A DNA stretch of 64,000 bases from Streptomyces bacillaris. Its GTDB lineage: Bacteria > Actinomycetota > Actinomycetes > Streptomycetales > Streptomycetaceae. The first letter of the stretch is position 1; each line of letters begins with the position of its first letter. Under the pieces are notes generated by a model. The model saw nothing but the letters and a program-made list of their open reading frames with translations, had not been told where the DNA came from and made no database searches. The position numbers and the translations under genes were made by a program. The stretch spans positions 2,914,001 through 2,978,000 of the forward strand of contig NZ_CP029378.1 in the NCBI RefSeq assembly GCF_003268675.1, in the 5' to 3' direction. Below are positions 10,254 to 18,173 of the stretch, in pieces.

Positions 10254-10286
10254 GCATGGGCTCTGACCTGCGATCAGAGCCCATGC
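10254..10286 (-). terminator. Hairpin terminator downstream of the MmpS-like lipoprotein gene
   Basis: Perfect 13-bp arms (10254-10266 and 10274-10286) around a 7-nt loop, 26 nt beyond the lipoprotein stop. It separates that gene from the MoxR operon, so the operon needs its own promoter in the short stretch 10162-10253. Confidence 0.85.
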
Positions 10287-10311
10287 TGCCGCCGCGGCGG
10301 AGTGGTCCGGA

Positions 10312-10758
10312 TCAGCCGACGACCGGCGAGACGGCGACGCAGCCGCCCGCGGTGAGCATGCCCTCGCCCTTCGCCTCCTTGATCACCTCGCCCTTGTACG
10401 TGATGGTGCAGGCGACGTCCGTACCGTCGGCCTCCACCGCCATGGGCATGACGGCGGGCGGCATGATGCCGCGCAGCGTCACGGTCTTCTTCCACGGCAG
10501 GGTGGGCGAGGAGACGGTCTCCAGCTTCGGGTTCATGGCGTCCCCGCCGCCCCCGTGGAAGGTGATCTCGTCGACGCTCTTGCCGGTCACCTCGTACGTG
10601 ACCTCGTACGTCTCGTCCACGGTCTTGTCGACCGCCTTGCCGACCGCCTCGTCCACCGAATCGGCCGAACAGGCACCGAGGGCGAGGACGAGGCCGGTGG
10701 CGGCGAGGGCGCCGGCAGCCGCGCGCAGACGGCCGCCGGTGCGGTGGGTGTGCTTCAT
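10312..10758 (-). CDS. MmpS-like secreted lipoprotein
   Basis: 148 aa from ATG 10758. A positively charged start, a hydrophobic core and a lipobox LALGAC give lipidation at about Cys30. The mature part has the pattern of MmpS-type beta-rich domains (VTYEVTG, LPWKK, CTITYKGE, then a late Cys), probably with one disulfide. In mycobacteria MmpS proteins assist MmpL transporters, but no MmpL gene is present here, so the role is open. It is transcribed between and away from the SWIM gene and ends at a strong hairpin. Confidence 0.75.
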   Translation of the reverse strand: MKHTHRTGGRLRAAAGALAATGLVLALGACSADSVDEAVGKAVDKTVDETYEVTYEVTGKSVDEITFHGGGGDAMNPKLETVSSPTLPWKKTVTLRGIMPPAVMPMAVEADGTDVACTITYKGEVIKEAKGEGMLTAGGCVAVSPVVG

Positions 10759-10886
10759 GTGGGACCCCCCTGGATCGTTCCGCGACCGGATCTCTTCCAC
10801 GCGCGGAGGTCGCAGGAAAACGCAAAGGGCGGGCAAAGTCAAACGTGCTGACGGGCGCCGAACGCGCAGGTCAGGGGGGACTGTCA

Positions 10887-12332
10887 GTGGTGGCCCCTAC
10901 CGTCGTTCCCATGCTGCTATCTCACGGGGGAGAACCCTCGCCCGCCACGGAACCGGTGGCGCGCTGGACGGTGGAGCAGGTGCTGTCCCTGGCTCCTGAC
11001 GACGCATCACGCAAGGCGGGGAACAAGCTGGCCTCGGCCGGACACTGGTCGGGGACGGGACACGACGCGTCGGGGGCGGTGTGGGGACTGTGCAAGGGGA
11101 GCGGGAGCAAGCCGTATCAGACGGTGGTCGACACCACGGGCCCCGCGTACAAGTGCAGTTGCCCGAGCCGCAAGTTCCCGTGCAAGCACGCGCTGGGGCT
11201 GCTGCTGCTCCGGGCCTCCGGCGACGGTCAGGTCCAGCAGGGTGAGCCGGCCGACTGGGCCTCACAGTGGCTGGAGGGCCGCCGGGGCCGGGCGGAGGCC
11301 AAGCAGGCCAGGCAGGCGGCCGCCGCGAGCGGGGAGTCCGCGCCGGGCCCGGCCGACACCGCCGCCGCCCGGAAGCGGGCCGAGCGCCGGGCCGAGCGCG
11401 CCGCCTCGGGGGCGCTGGAGCTGGAGCAGCGTCTGACCGACCTGCTGCGCGGCGGGCTCGCCACGGCCGACCGCGCGGGCTACACGCTGTGGGAGGAGAC
11501 CGCCGCCCGCATGGTCGACGCCCAGGCACCCGGACTGGCGGGCCGGGTGCGGGAGTTGGGGGCCATACCGGGATCGGGGCCGGGCTGGCCGGTGCGGCTG
11601 CTGGAGGAGTGCAGCCTGCTCCATCTGCTGGACACCGCCTGGCTGGGCCGGGAGCGGCTCCCGGAGCCGCTGGCCGCCACGGTGCGTACGAGGGTGGGGC
11701 TGCCCGTGTCCGCCGAGGGCCCGCCGGTCCGCGACCACTGGCTGGTCCTCGCGCAGTACGACACGGCGGACGGCCGGCTCACCACCCGCCGGATCTGGCT
11801 GTACGGGAGGGAGTCGGGCCGTACGGCCCTGCTGCTCTCCTTCGGTGCGGCCGGCCGGGCCCCTGAGCTGGCGCTGCCGGTGGGCGTCACGGTCGACGCC
11901 GAGCTGACGCCGTACCCGGGTGGCGGTCTCCGGGCCGACCTGGGCCGCCGGTTCGCCACGCCGGTCCCGGTGCCGGCCACCCCGCCGCCGGGCGGCCCCG
12001 CCGAGGCCGCCCTCGCCGCGTACGGGGAGGCGCTGCGGGGCGACCCGTGGCTCGACGGCTGGCCGGTCACCCTGCGGGACGTCATACCCGTGCCGTCCGG
12101 GGGCGGCTGGCAACTGGCCGACGCCGAGGGCACGGACGCGCTCCCGCTGGCCCCGGCGGCGCTCTCCCGCCAGGGCCTGTGGAAGCTCGTCGCCCTCTCC
12201 GGCGGCGCCCCGGTCACGGTCTTCGGAGAGCTGGGCCACCGCGGCTTCGACCCGTTCACGGCCTGGGACACGGGGGCGGGACGCGGGGGCGGACCGGGGG
12301 AGGCCGGAGGCGGAACCGTACGGCTCATCTGA
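10887..12332 (+). CDS. SWIM zinc-finger protein
   Basis: 481 aa from GTG 10887, which has AGGGGGG about 8 nt upstream; ATG 10911 is an alternative. A SWIM zinc finger is present: Cys90-x-Cys92-x6-Cys99-x-His101 (KCSCPSRKFPCKH). SWIM fingers bind zinc and usually nucleic acid or protein. The following region is Ala/Arg-rich and probably helical, and the C-terminal half has no motif I know. It precedes the DUF5691 gene by 206 nt on the same strand and lies beside the divergent MoxR-DUF5682-vWA operon. I infer a shared function with that operon. Confidence 0.85.
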   Translation: MVAPTVVPMLLSHGGEPSPATEPVARWTVEQVLSLAPDDASRKAGNKLASAGHWSGTGHDASGAVWGLCKGSGSKPYQTVVDTTGPAYKCSCPSRKFPCKHALGLLLLRASGDGQVQQGEPADWASQWLEGRRGRAEAKQARQAAAASGESAPGPADTAAARKRAERRAERAASGALELEQRLTDLLRGGLATADRAGYTLWEETAARMVDAQAPGLAGRVRELGAIPGSGPGWPVRLLEECSLLHLLDTAWLGRERLPEPLAATVRTRVGLPVSAEGPPVRDHWLVLAQYDTADGRLTTRRIWLYGRESGRTALLLSFGAAGRAPELALPVGVTVDAELTPYPGGGLRADLGRRFATPVPVPATPPPGGPAEAALAAYGEALRGDPWLDGWPVTLRDVIPVPSGGGWQLADAEGTDALPLAPAALSRQGLWKLVALSGGAPVTVFGELGHRGFDPFTAWDTGAGRGGGPGEAGGGTVRLI

Positions 12333-12538
12333 CGGGGGGAGCGAGGTCCGGGGCTGGGCCCGAGGCCGGGCCCAGGGTCCAGGGAGAGGCGTGGCACGCC
12401 ACCGACGACGGCCCCGTCCCCGGCGCCCCTGGGCGCTTCCTACCGCCTCCTGGCACCTCGTCACACCCGAACGCCTGACTGACCGACCACCTGTCCGCCT
12501 CCCAGCTCTGTCTGCCCGACACCACAGAAGGGGACCCG

Positions 12539-14194
12539 ATGCCCAGCACCACTACCGGTCCGACCACGGTCGCTTCCTCGACCGCCGTCGCCTCCTACCC
12601 CCTCGCCCCGCTCCCCTGGGAGGAGTTGGTCACCTCGGCGCTGCTGGGGACCGACCGGCGCCCGCCGACGGCGCCCGGAGGTCAGGTGCCGGCCGACGGC
12701 GCGGGGGCCCTGCTGGACGCCGCCGCCCTGCACACCGTGCGGCGGCGGGCCGGGCTGCTGCCCGCCGTGGCGGGGGCCAGGCCCGCGCCCGCGCCGCACG
12801 ACCCGCGCCCGGGGCTCCCCGAGGCGGCCCGGCACCGGCTCGCCCAGCTGCTGGCCGACCGGGCCGCTCCGGCCGCCTCCGGACGGCGCGGGGCCGCACC
12901 CGACCTCACCGAGCTGATACCCCAGTGGCTGGCCGGCGCCAACCAGCAGGGGTTCCGGGCCCCGGCCGACCTGGTGCCGCCGCTGCTGGACGCCGCGCGG
13001 GCCCGCACCGACCTGCGCCCGCAGGCGCTCGCCTTCGCCGGGCCGCTGGGCCTGTGGCTGGCGGCGCTGAACCCGGAGTGGAAGTTCGCCCTGCGCGGTT
13101 CGGCGGCCGGTGCGCTCGTCCCCGACACCGACGACCCGGAAACGGTGCGCACGCTGTGGGAGGAGGGGCTGTTCGCGGAGCGGGTCGCGCTGCTCGACGC
13201 CGTACGGGCGCAGGATCCCGCCGCCGCGCTCGAACTGCTCACCACCACCTGGTCCACCGAACGGGCCGAGGACCGGCTGATGTTCCTGGACGCCCTGCGG
13301 ACCGGGCTCGGCGCCGGGGACGAGGAGTTCCTGGAGCAGGCGCTCACCGACCGCAGCCGCAATGTGCGCGCCACGGCGGCCGAGCTGCTCTCCGCCCTGC
13401 CCTCATCGGCCTTCGCCGGGCGGATGGCGGCCCGTGCGGCGTCGTGCGTCCACCCCGACCGTACGGGGGCCGGGCTCTCCATCGCAGTGGAGGCGCCGCA
13501 CGAGTGCGACGCCGGGATGCAGCGCGACGGGGTGGCGGCCGTTCCGCCCAACGGCCGGGGCCGGCGCTCCTGGTGGCTCGGGCAGTTGGTGGAGGCCACG
13601 CCGCTCGGGGTCTGGCAGGAGCGGTTCGGCGGGCGCCCGCCCGAGGAGATCGTGGCGCTGCCGGTCGCGGACGACTGGGCGGGCGAGCTGCACGCCGCCT
13701 GGTGCCGGGCCGCGATCCGCCAGCGCGACCCGCACTGGGCGCGGGCCCTGCTGGGCGAGGCGTCGGCGCCTCCGGCCGACTCCCCCGGTCCCGCCTCGAT
13801 CGCGGAGCGGTCCAAGCTCCTTGCGGTGCTCTCCGAGGCCGAACGGGCGGACTGGGTGGCCGCGTTCATCGCCGCGCACGGGCTCTCCGAGGCGTTCCAG
13901 CTGCTCGGGGTCTGCACGGTGCCGTGGACGGGCCCGCTCGGGCGCGCCGTGGTGGACGCGCTCGACATCGCGCGGGACGGCGGGAGTTACCCGTGGAGCT
14001 TCAGCGGGGTGATGGGCCTGGCCGAGCGCTGCCTCGACCCGGCCGAGGCCGACCGCCTGGAGGTCCTCACGGCCACCCCGGACGAGCGGGAGGGGGCGTC
14101 ACCGGGGGCCGGGAGTTACTGGTCGGAGGCGTTCCAGCGCCTGGTCTCCACCCTGCGCCTGCGCGCCGCGATGGAGGCCGAACTGACCGCCTGA
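12539..14194 (+). CDS. DUF5691 family protein
   Basis: 551 aa from ATG 12539, with AAGGGGA just upstream. It is an Ala/Leu-rich, mostly helical soluble protein with no catalytic motif I can name. A stretch around 250-320 (FLEQALTDRSRNVRATAAELLSAL) looks like HEAT-type helical repeats. DUF5691 genes are known neighbours of SWIM and MoxR/vWA genes, as here. A scaffold role is only a guess. Confidence 0.8.
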   Translation: MPSTTTGPTTVASSTAVASYPLAPLPWEELVTSALLGTDRRPPTAPGGQVPADGAGALLDAAALHTVRRRAGLLPAVAGARPAPAPHDPRPGLPEAARHRLAQLLADRAAPAASGRRGAAPDLTELIPQWLAGANQQGFRAPADLVPPLLDAARARTDLRPQALAFAGPLGLWLAALNPEWKFALRGSAAGALVPDTDDPETVRTLWEEGLFAERVALLDAVRAQDPAAALELLTTTWSTERAEDRLMFLDALRTGLGAGDEEFLEQALTDRSRNVRATAAELLSALPSSAFAGRMAARAASCVHPDRTGAGLSIAVEAPHECDAGMQRDGVAAVPPNGRGRRSWWLGQLVEATPLGVWQERFGGRPPEEIVALPVADDWAGELHAAWCRAAIRQRDPHWARALLGEASAPPADSPGPASIAERSKLLAVLSEAERADWVAAFIAAHGLSEAFQLLGVCTVPWTGPLGRAVVDALDIARDGGSYPWSFSGVMGLAERCLDPAEADRLEVLTATPDEREGASPGAGSYWSEAFQRLVSTLRLRAAMEAELTA

Positions 14195-14502
14195 CGCCCC
14201 GGGCCCCGGCTGCGGGTCCTGGCCCTGGTCTCGACCCGGGCTCCTGCTCCGGCGCGGGGGTCCTGCCCCGGCCTCGCCCCCGGCCCCGGGCTCCTGCACC
14301 GGCTCCTGCCCCCGCCGTCGCACCCCGGCCCCGGCTCCTGCGCCGGCGCCGGGTCGTGCCCCGACCTCGACCCCGCCGCCGGGGGCGCCCCGCCCGCGTC
14401 GCCCCGGCCGTCGCGGGCCCCGGCGCCCTCTCCCGGCCCCGCCCCCGACCACGTACGCGCGTCCCGGCCTCGTACGCCCGTTACGCCGGTACGGCCCCCA
14501 GG
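14195..14502. other. Gene-free, extremely GC-rich stretch between converging genes
   Basis: About 308 nt, mostly degenerate copies of ccggctcctgc and gccccggcc blocks. No convincing ORF or ribosome site is seen. It separates the converging DUF5691 and icmB genes and probably holds their terminators, but no single clean hairpin stands out. Confidence 0.6.
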
Positions 14503-14916
14503 TCAGGTCTGCGCGGGCTGGCGGACGTTCGCGTTCACCCAGGTGACGATCTCGGTCGTCGTGGCGCCCGGCGTGAACAGCTCCGCCACCCCCAGCTCCT
14601 TCAGCGGGGGGATGTCGTCCTCCGGGATGATCCCGCCGCCGAACACCTTGATGTCCTCCGCCTCCCGCTCCTTCAGCAGCTCGATCACCTTGGCGAACAG
14701 CGTGTTGTGCGCGCCGGAGAGGATCGAGAGGCCGATCGCGTCGGCGTCCTCCTGGATCGCCGTGTCGACGATCTGCTCGGGTGTCTGGTGGAGCCCCGTA
14801 TAGATGACCTCCATACCGGCGTCCCGCAGCGCCCGCGCGATCACCTTGGCCCCGCGGTCATGGCCGTCGAGCCCCGGCTTGGCCACCACCACACGGATCG
14901 GACCGGTCACACCCAT
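14503..14916 (-). CDS. icmB: Isobutyryl-CoA mutase small (cobalamin-binding) subunit
   Basis: 137 aa. The coenzyme-B12 motif DxHxxG is at 17-22 (LDGHDRG) and the SILSGAH and GGGIIP segments of the B12 domain follow. Length and sequence match stand-alone IcmB, which joins IcmA to interconvert isobutyryl-CoA and n-butyryl-CoA for fatty-acid and polyketide precursors. ATG 14916 is preferred over GTG 14928 because GGAGG lies 5 nt before it. No icmA is in the window; the large subunit is normally encoded elsewhere. Confidence 0.88.
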   Translation of the reverse strand: MGVTGPIRVVVAKPGLDGHDRGAKVIARALRDAGMEVIYTGLHQTPEQIVDTAIQEDADAIGLSILSGAHNTLFAKVIELLKEREAEDIKVFGGGIIPEDDIPPLKELGVAELFTPGATTTEIVTWVNANVRQPAQT

Positions 14917-15314
14917 CACTGCCTCCACATGGTCTCCCGCGCCTGACGGGCCGGGGATGTGAACGAACGTTATCTACAGCATCCCGCAAGCCGCCGTTTC
15001 GCGGCAGGCGGGGAGGGGGAAATCACACGTGGGACATGTTCGCCAGGCGCCGTCCCCCCTATGACGCGGCAATTCGGCCGCGCGGGACCATCGCCCGGGG
15101 AGCCGCTACGAGGTCGCCGTATCACCGCGCCGCCAGCCGCACGGCACGGTGGTACGGCCCATCGCCGTCGCCCCCCCACCTCCGCCATTACCCCCAACCC
15201 CCCCGTCGCCGTCCCCCGCACCCGGCACCCCCACCAGCCGCATCGCATCCCCCTCGCACCGCGTCCCCTGGCGTCGTCGCCGTCGTTCCCGTGCGCCCGT
15301 GCAGGAGGCCGGCC
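14917..15314. other. Intergenic region between icmB and lipase gene
   Basis: 398 nt between divergent genes. It should hold both promoters. The part next to icmB has an AT-richer patch (gaacgttatctaca near 14960-14980). The part near the lipase has long C-runs and no credible ORF. No clear -35/-10 pair is recognised. Confidence 0.4.
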
Positions 15315-16172
15315 GTGAAACTTCCCCTTTCCCTCCCCTTACCGCCCCGCCCCTCCACCGCACTGCTCGCCGCCACCGTGCTGGAGCTGGTCGTCCTCAC
15401 CGGCCATCTCGCCGCCTACCCCTTCGGCATCGCCCAGGAGCGCCACGCCCGGCGCCCGGCGCCGGACCACCAACGCCACGCCCCCGGCACCAGCACCGGC
15501 CTCCACCATCTGCCCGGCTCCCAGGACGCCGAGCGGCCCGTCGTCCTGCTCCACGGCTTCATCGACAACCGCTCCGTCTTCGTCCTGCTGCGCCGCGCGC
15601 TCGCCCGGCACGGCCGCCGCCATCTGGCGTCCCTCAACTACTCGCCGCTCACCCGCGACCTGCGCACCGCCGCCGAACTGCTCGGCCGGCACGTGGAGGA
15701 GGTCTGCGCCCGCACCGGACAGCGCGAGGTCGACATCGTCGGGCACAGCCTCGGCGGCCTGATCGCCCGCTACTACGTCCAGCGGCTGGGTGGCGACCAC
15801 CGGGTGCGCACCCTCGTCACGCTCGGCACGCCGCACGGCGGCACCGCCGTCGCCCCCGGGGCAGGCATTCACCCCATCGTGCGGCAGATGCGCGGCGGTT
15901 CCCCGCTGATCGAGGAACTGCGCCGCCCCGCGCCGGGGTGCCGGACCCGGTTCGTCAGCTTCTGGGGCGAGCTGGACCAGGTCATGGTCCCGGTCGAGAC
16001 GGCCTGCGTGGACCACCCCGACCTGGACGCCGTGAACGTACGCGTCACCGGGATCGGGCATCTCGCGCTGCCGGTGCACCCGGCGGTCGCCACCGCCGTC
16101 CGTGAGGCTCTGGAGTCACAGCGGACCCGGGAGGGCACAGCCCCCTCAACCGGAACGTCCTCTGTCGCTTAG
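15315..16172 (+). CDS. Secreted or membrane-bound alpha/beta-hydrolase (lipase/esterase)
   Basis: 285 aa from GTG 15315, with GGAGG 7 nt upstream. A hydrophobic N-terminus (about 15-35) acts as signal or anchor. The oxyanion-loop HGF is near residue 80 and the nucleophile elbow GHSLGG is near residue 140 (VDIVGHSLGGLIARYY), then HGG and a late His in GIGHLAL. This fits the EstA/LipA group of triacylglycerol lipases. It ends inside the promoter region of the M23 gene. Confidence 0.85.
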   Translation: MKLPLSLPLPPRPSTALLAATVLELVVLTGHLAAYPFGIAQERHARRPAPDHQRHAPGTSTGLHHLPGSQDAERPVVLLHGFIDNRSVFVLLRRALARHGRRHLASLNYSPLTRDLRTAAELLGRHVEEVCARTGQREVDIVGHSLGGLIARYYVQRLGGDHRVRTLVTLGTPHGGTAVAPGAGIHPIVRQMRGGSPLIEELRRPAPGCRTRFVSFWGELDQVMVPVETACVDHPDLDAVNVRVTGIGHLALPVHPAVATAVREALESQRTREGTAPSTGTSSVA

Positions 16173-16197
16173 AAATAGAACGACTCTCGAACATAGG
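16169..16197 (+). promoter_or_regulatory. Candidate promoter of the M23 peptidase gene
   Basis: TTAGAA at 16169-16174 and CATAGG at 16192-16197 are 17 bp apart, an acceptable vegetative-type match overlapping the lipase stop. A small hairpin (16213-16218 with 16227-16232) lies in the leader. No riboswitch consensus is seen. Confidence 0.4.
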
Positions 16198-16377
16198 GCC
16201 AAGCCTCTGTCTGCCGTCCACCGAAAGACGGCCGATTGCCCGTTTCCTGAGGGCGCAAAACCTGCCGAAGATTGTCGTCCTCACATACTGCCGGGTACAG
16301 TCGCGGCCACTGCTTCCCCCTGGGACTCCCTGTCCGGAACCCAGAACAGTCCTGCTGCCGAGGCGAGAGAGAAGTTG

Positions 16378-18084
16378 GTGAACGACCAGCACCCCCACGC
16401 CGGGCCCGTCGGGTACGACACCCGATCCACCGGCAGCTTCGACACCGACCCGCTCTTCGGTACCCCCTACAGCGGTTCCGACACCACTGATTACGCGGCT
16501 TCCGGTTACGACGCCTCCTACGGCGCCCACAGCGGTCACGGCGACCACAACAGCCACACCGGCCCGTACGACTCCTCCGCCTGGGACACGGGCGCGCAGC
16601 AGACCGTCACGTACGACGCGTACGCCGCCCAGACACAGACGGCTCAGACACAGACGGCTCAGGCACAGACAGCCGAGGCACAGACGGCCCAGGCGCAGTC
16701 GGCATGGCAGCAGCAGACCGCCGACACGGGCGCCTACGACACCACCGGCTTCACCACGGCCACGTACGGCACGGCCCCCTACGGGACGGGCGCGTACGAG
16801 AGCGACGAGTACGATACCGGCGCCTACGCCACCGCCACGTACGGCACGGGCACCGCGTCCGTCACCGACGGCTCGTACGGGACGGGCGCGCAGGAGACCG
16901 GAACGTACGAGACCGGCGCGTACGACACCGGGACAGGGACCGGGGCGTACGACACCGGGACGTACGACACCACCGCCTTCACGACCGGCACGTACGACGT
17001 CGGCGCGTACGACACGGGCGCGTACGACACCGGGGCCTACGGGACGGCGGCGTACGACACCGGCGCCTACGACGCGACCGCCTGGAACTCCGGCGCCACG
17101 CCCGAGGACACCGCGTACGAGCCCGAACAGATGTCGCACCAGCTGTACGAACAGCAGCAGCCGGAATCCGAAGAGGGCGGCACCGCCGAGATCCCCGTTC
17201 TGGACCTCACCCCCGGGGCGGATCCCGACGAGCGGCCCGAGCCGGACACCGCCCCGGCCCCCGCCTCGTACGACGACGGCGGCGAGACCCCCGCACCGCT
17301 CTCCGTGGACCGCACCGTGGTCCGCACCCCCGCCCCGCGCAGCCGGGCCCGCCGCCGCAGCCCCGCCAAGCGGTCCGCCCTCCTGACCGTCGCCGTCCCC
17401 TCCGCCTGTGTGATGAGCGTCGCGGGCATCGCGGCCGCCTCCGTCAGCGGGATCAGCGACGAGGAGAAGCCGGAGAAGACCACCTCGCTGGCCGTCGCGG
17501 ACCCCAGCACGGTGAAGCCGGTCGCCGCGAACAACAAGCTCGACAGCCAGCTGGAGCAGCTCACCGAGGGCAGCGACGACTTCCGCCAGCGCGCGAGCCG
17601 CACCCAGGAACGCATCGACCTCAAGCAGCGGCAGGCCGAGGAGAAGAAGAAGCGCGAGGAGGAGGCCGCCCGCCGCGAGGCGCTGCGCCCCAAGTTCGTC
17701 CTCCCGGTCAAGCAGCACGGGCTGAGCGCCTACTACGGCCAGGCGGGCGTCAACTGGATGTCCGTCCACACGGGCATCGACTTCCCCGTCGGCTACGGCT
17801 CCCCCGTGATGGCCGCGACCGACGGCACCGTCCGCACGCAGTACAACAGCGCCTACGGGAACATGGCGATCGTGACCATGGCCGACGGCACGGAGACCTG
17901 GTACTGCCACCTCAGCAGCACCAAGATCCGCTCGGGCCCGGTGAAGGCCGGTGACGTCATCGCGTACGCGGGCAGCTCCGGCAACTCCACTGGTCCGCAC
18001 CTGCACTTCGAGGTGCGCCCGGGCGGCGGGGCCTCGGTGGACCCGCTGGCGTGGCTGCGCAGCCACGGCGTCGAGCCGACCTGA
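16378..18084 (+). CDS. M23 metallopeptidase with Tyr-Asp-Thr-Gly repeat region and one TM helix
   Basis: 568 aa from GTG 16378. Residues about 1-270 are low complexity, rich in short AYDTG/TYDTG units after a run of TQ/AQ repeats. One TM helix follows at about 334-358 (LLTVAVPSACVMSVAGIA), then a charged coiled coil (about 375-435) and a C-terminal LytM/M23 domain (439-568) with HxxxD at 463-467 and HLH at 541-543. Both zinc motifs are intact, so it should be an active peptidoglycan endopeptidase outside the membrane. The Tyr-rich segment would then be cytoplasmic. Its role is unknown. Confidence 0.88.
   Translation: MNDQHPHAGPVGYDTRSTGSFDTDPLFGTPYSGSDTTDYAASGYDASYGAHSGHGDHNSHTGPYDSSAWDTGAQQTVTYDAYAAQTQTAQTQTAQAQTAEAQTAQAQSAWQQQTADTGAYDTTGFTTATYGTAPYGTGAYESDEYDTGAYATATYGTGTASVTDGSYGTGAQETGTYETGAYDTGTGTGAYDTGTYDTTAFTTGTYDVGAYDTGAYDTGAYGTAAYDTGAYDATAWNSGATPEDTAYEPEQMSHQLYEQQQPESEEGGTAEIPVLDLTPGADPDERPEPDTAPAPASYDDGGETPAPLSVDRTVVRTPAPRSRARRRSPAKRSALLTVAVPSACVMSVAGIAAASVSGISDEEKPEKTTSLAVADPSTVKPVAANNKLDSQLEQLTEGSDDFRQRASRTQERIDLKQRQAEEKKKREEEAARREALRPKFVLPVKQHGLSAYYGQAGVNWMSVHTGIDFPVGYGSPVMAATDGTVRTQYNSAYGNMAIVTMADGTETWYCHLSSTKIRSGPVKAGDVIAYAGSSGNSTGPHLHFEVRPGGGASVDPLAWLRSHGVEPT
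16738..17082 (+). repeat. In-frame degenerate tandem repeat (tacgacaccggcgc units)
   Basis: Imperfect 12-18 nt units of the type tacgac-acc/acg-ggc-gcg repeat through the N-terminal coding part of the M23 gene and give the Tyr-Asp-Thr-Gly-Ala peptide repeats. It is a coding low-complexity tract, not a mobile element. Confidence 0.75.
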
Positions 18085-18112
18085 CGGTGACGGAACGCGC
18101 GTAAGCAACGGG

Positions 18113-18152
18113 AGAGGGGCGGGACGGCTGATCGCAGCCGTCCCGCCCCTCT
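18113..18152. terminator. Bidirectional hairpin terminator between M23 gene and pcrA
   Basis: Perfect 17-bp arms (18113-18129 and 18136-18152) with a 6-nt loop, between the converging M23 and pcrA genes. Confidence 0.92.
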
Positions 18153-18173
18153 ACCGTTACCTCGTCGTCCCCG

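Noticed and set aside
9962..10311. Continuation of the MoxR frame to 10284 as its N-terminus
   Set aside because: The upstream part overlaps the lipoprotein terminator, and ATG 10161 has a near-perfect ribosome site.
16173..16377. c-di-AMP riboswitch ahead of the M23 gene
   Set aside because: The conserved ydaO blocks (ggggtgaatc, acagctaacc, ggtaggcgg) are absent.
16600..17095. CRISPR-like or minisatellite array
   Set aside because: Units are short, in frame and without unique spacers; it is a coding low-complexity tract of the M23 gene.
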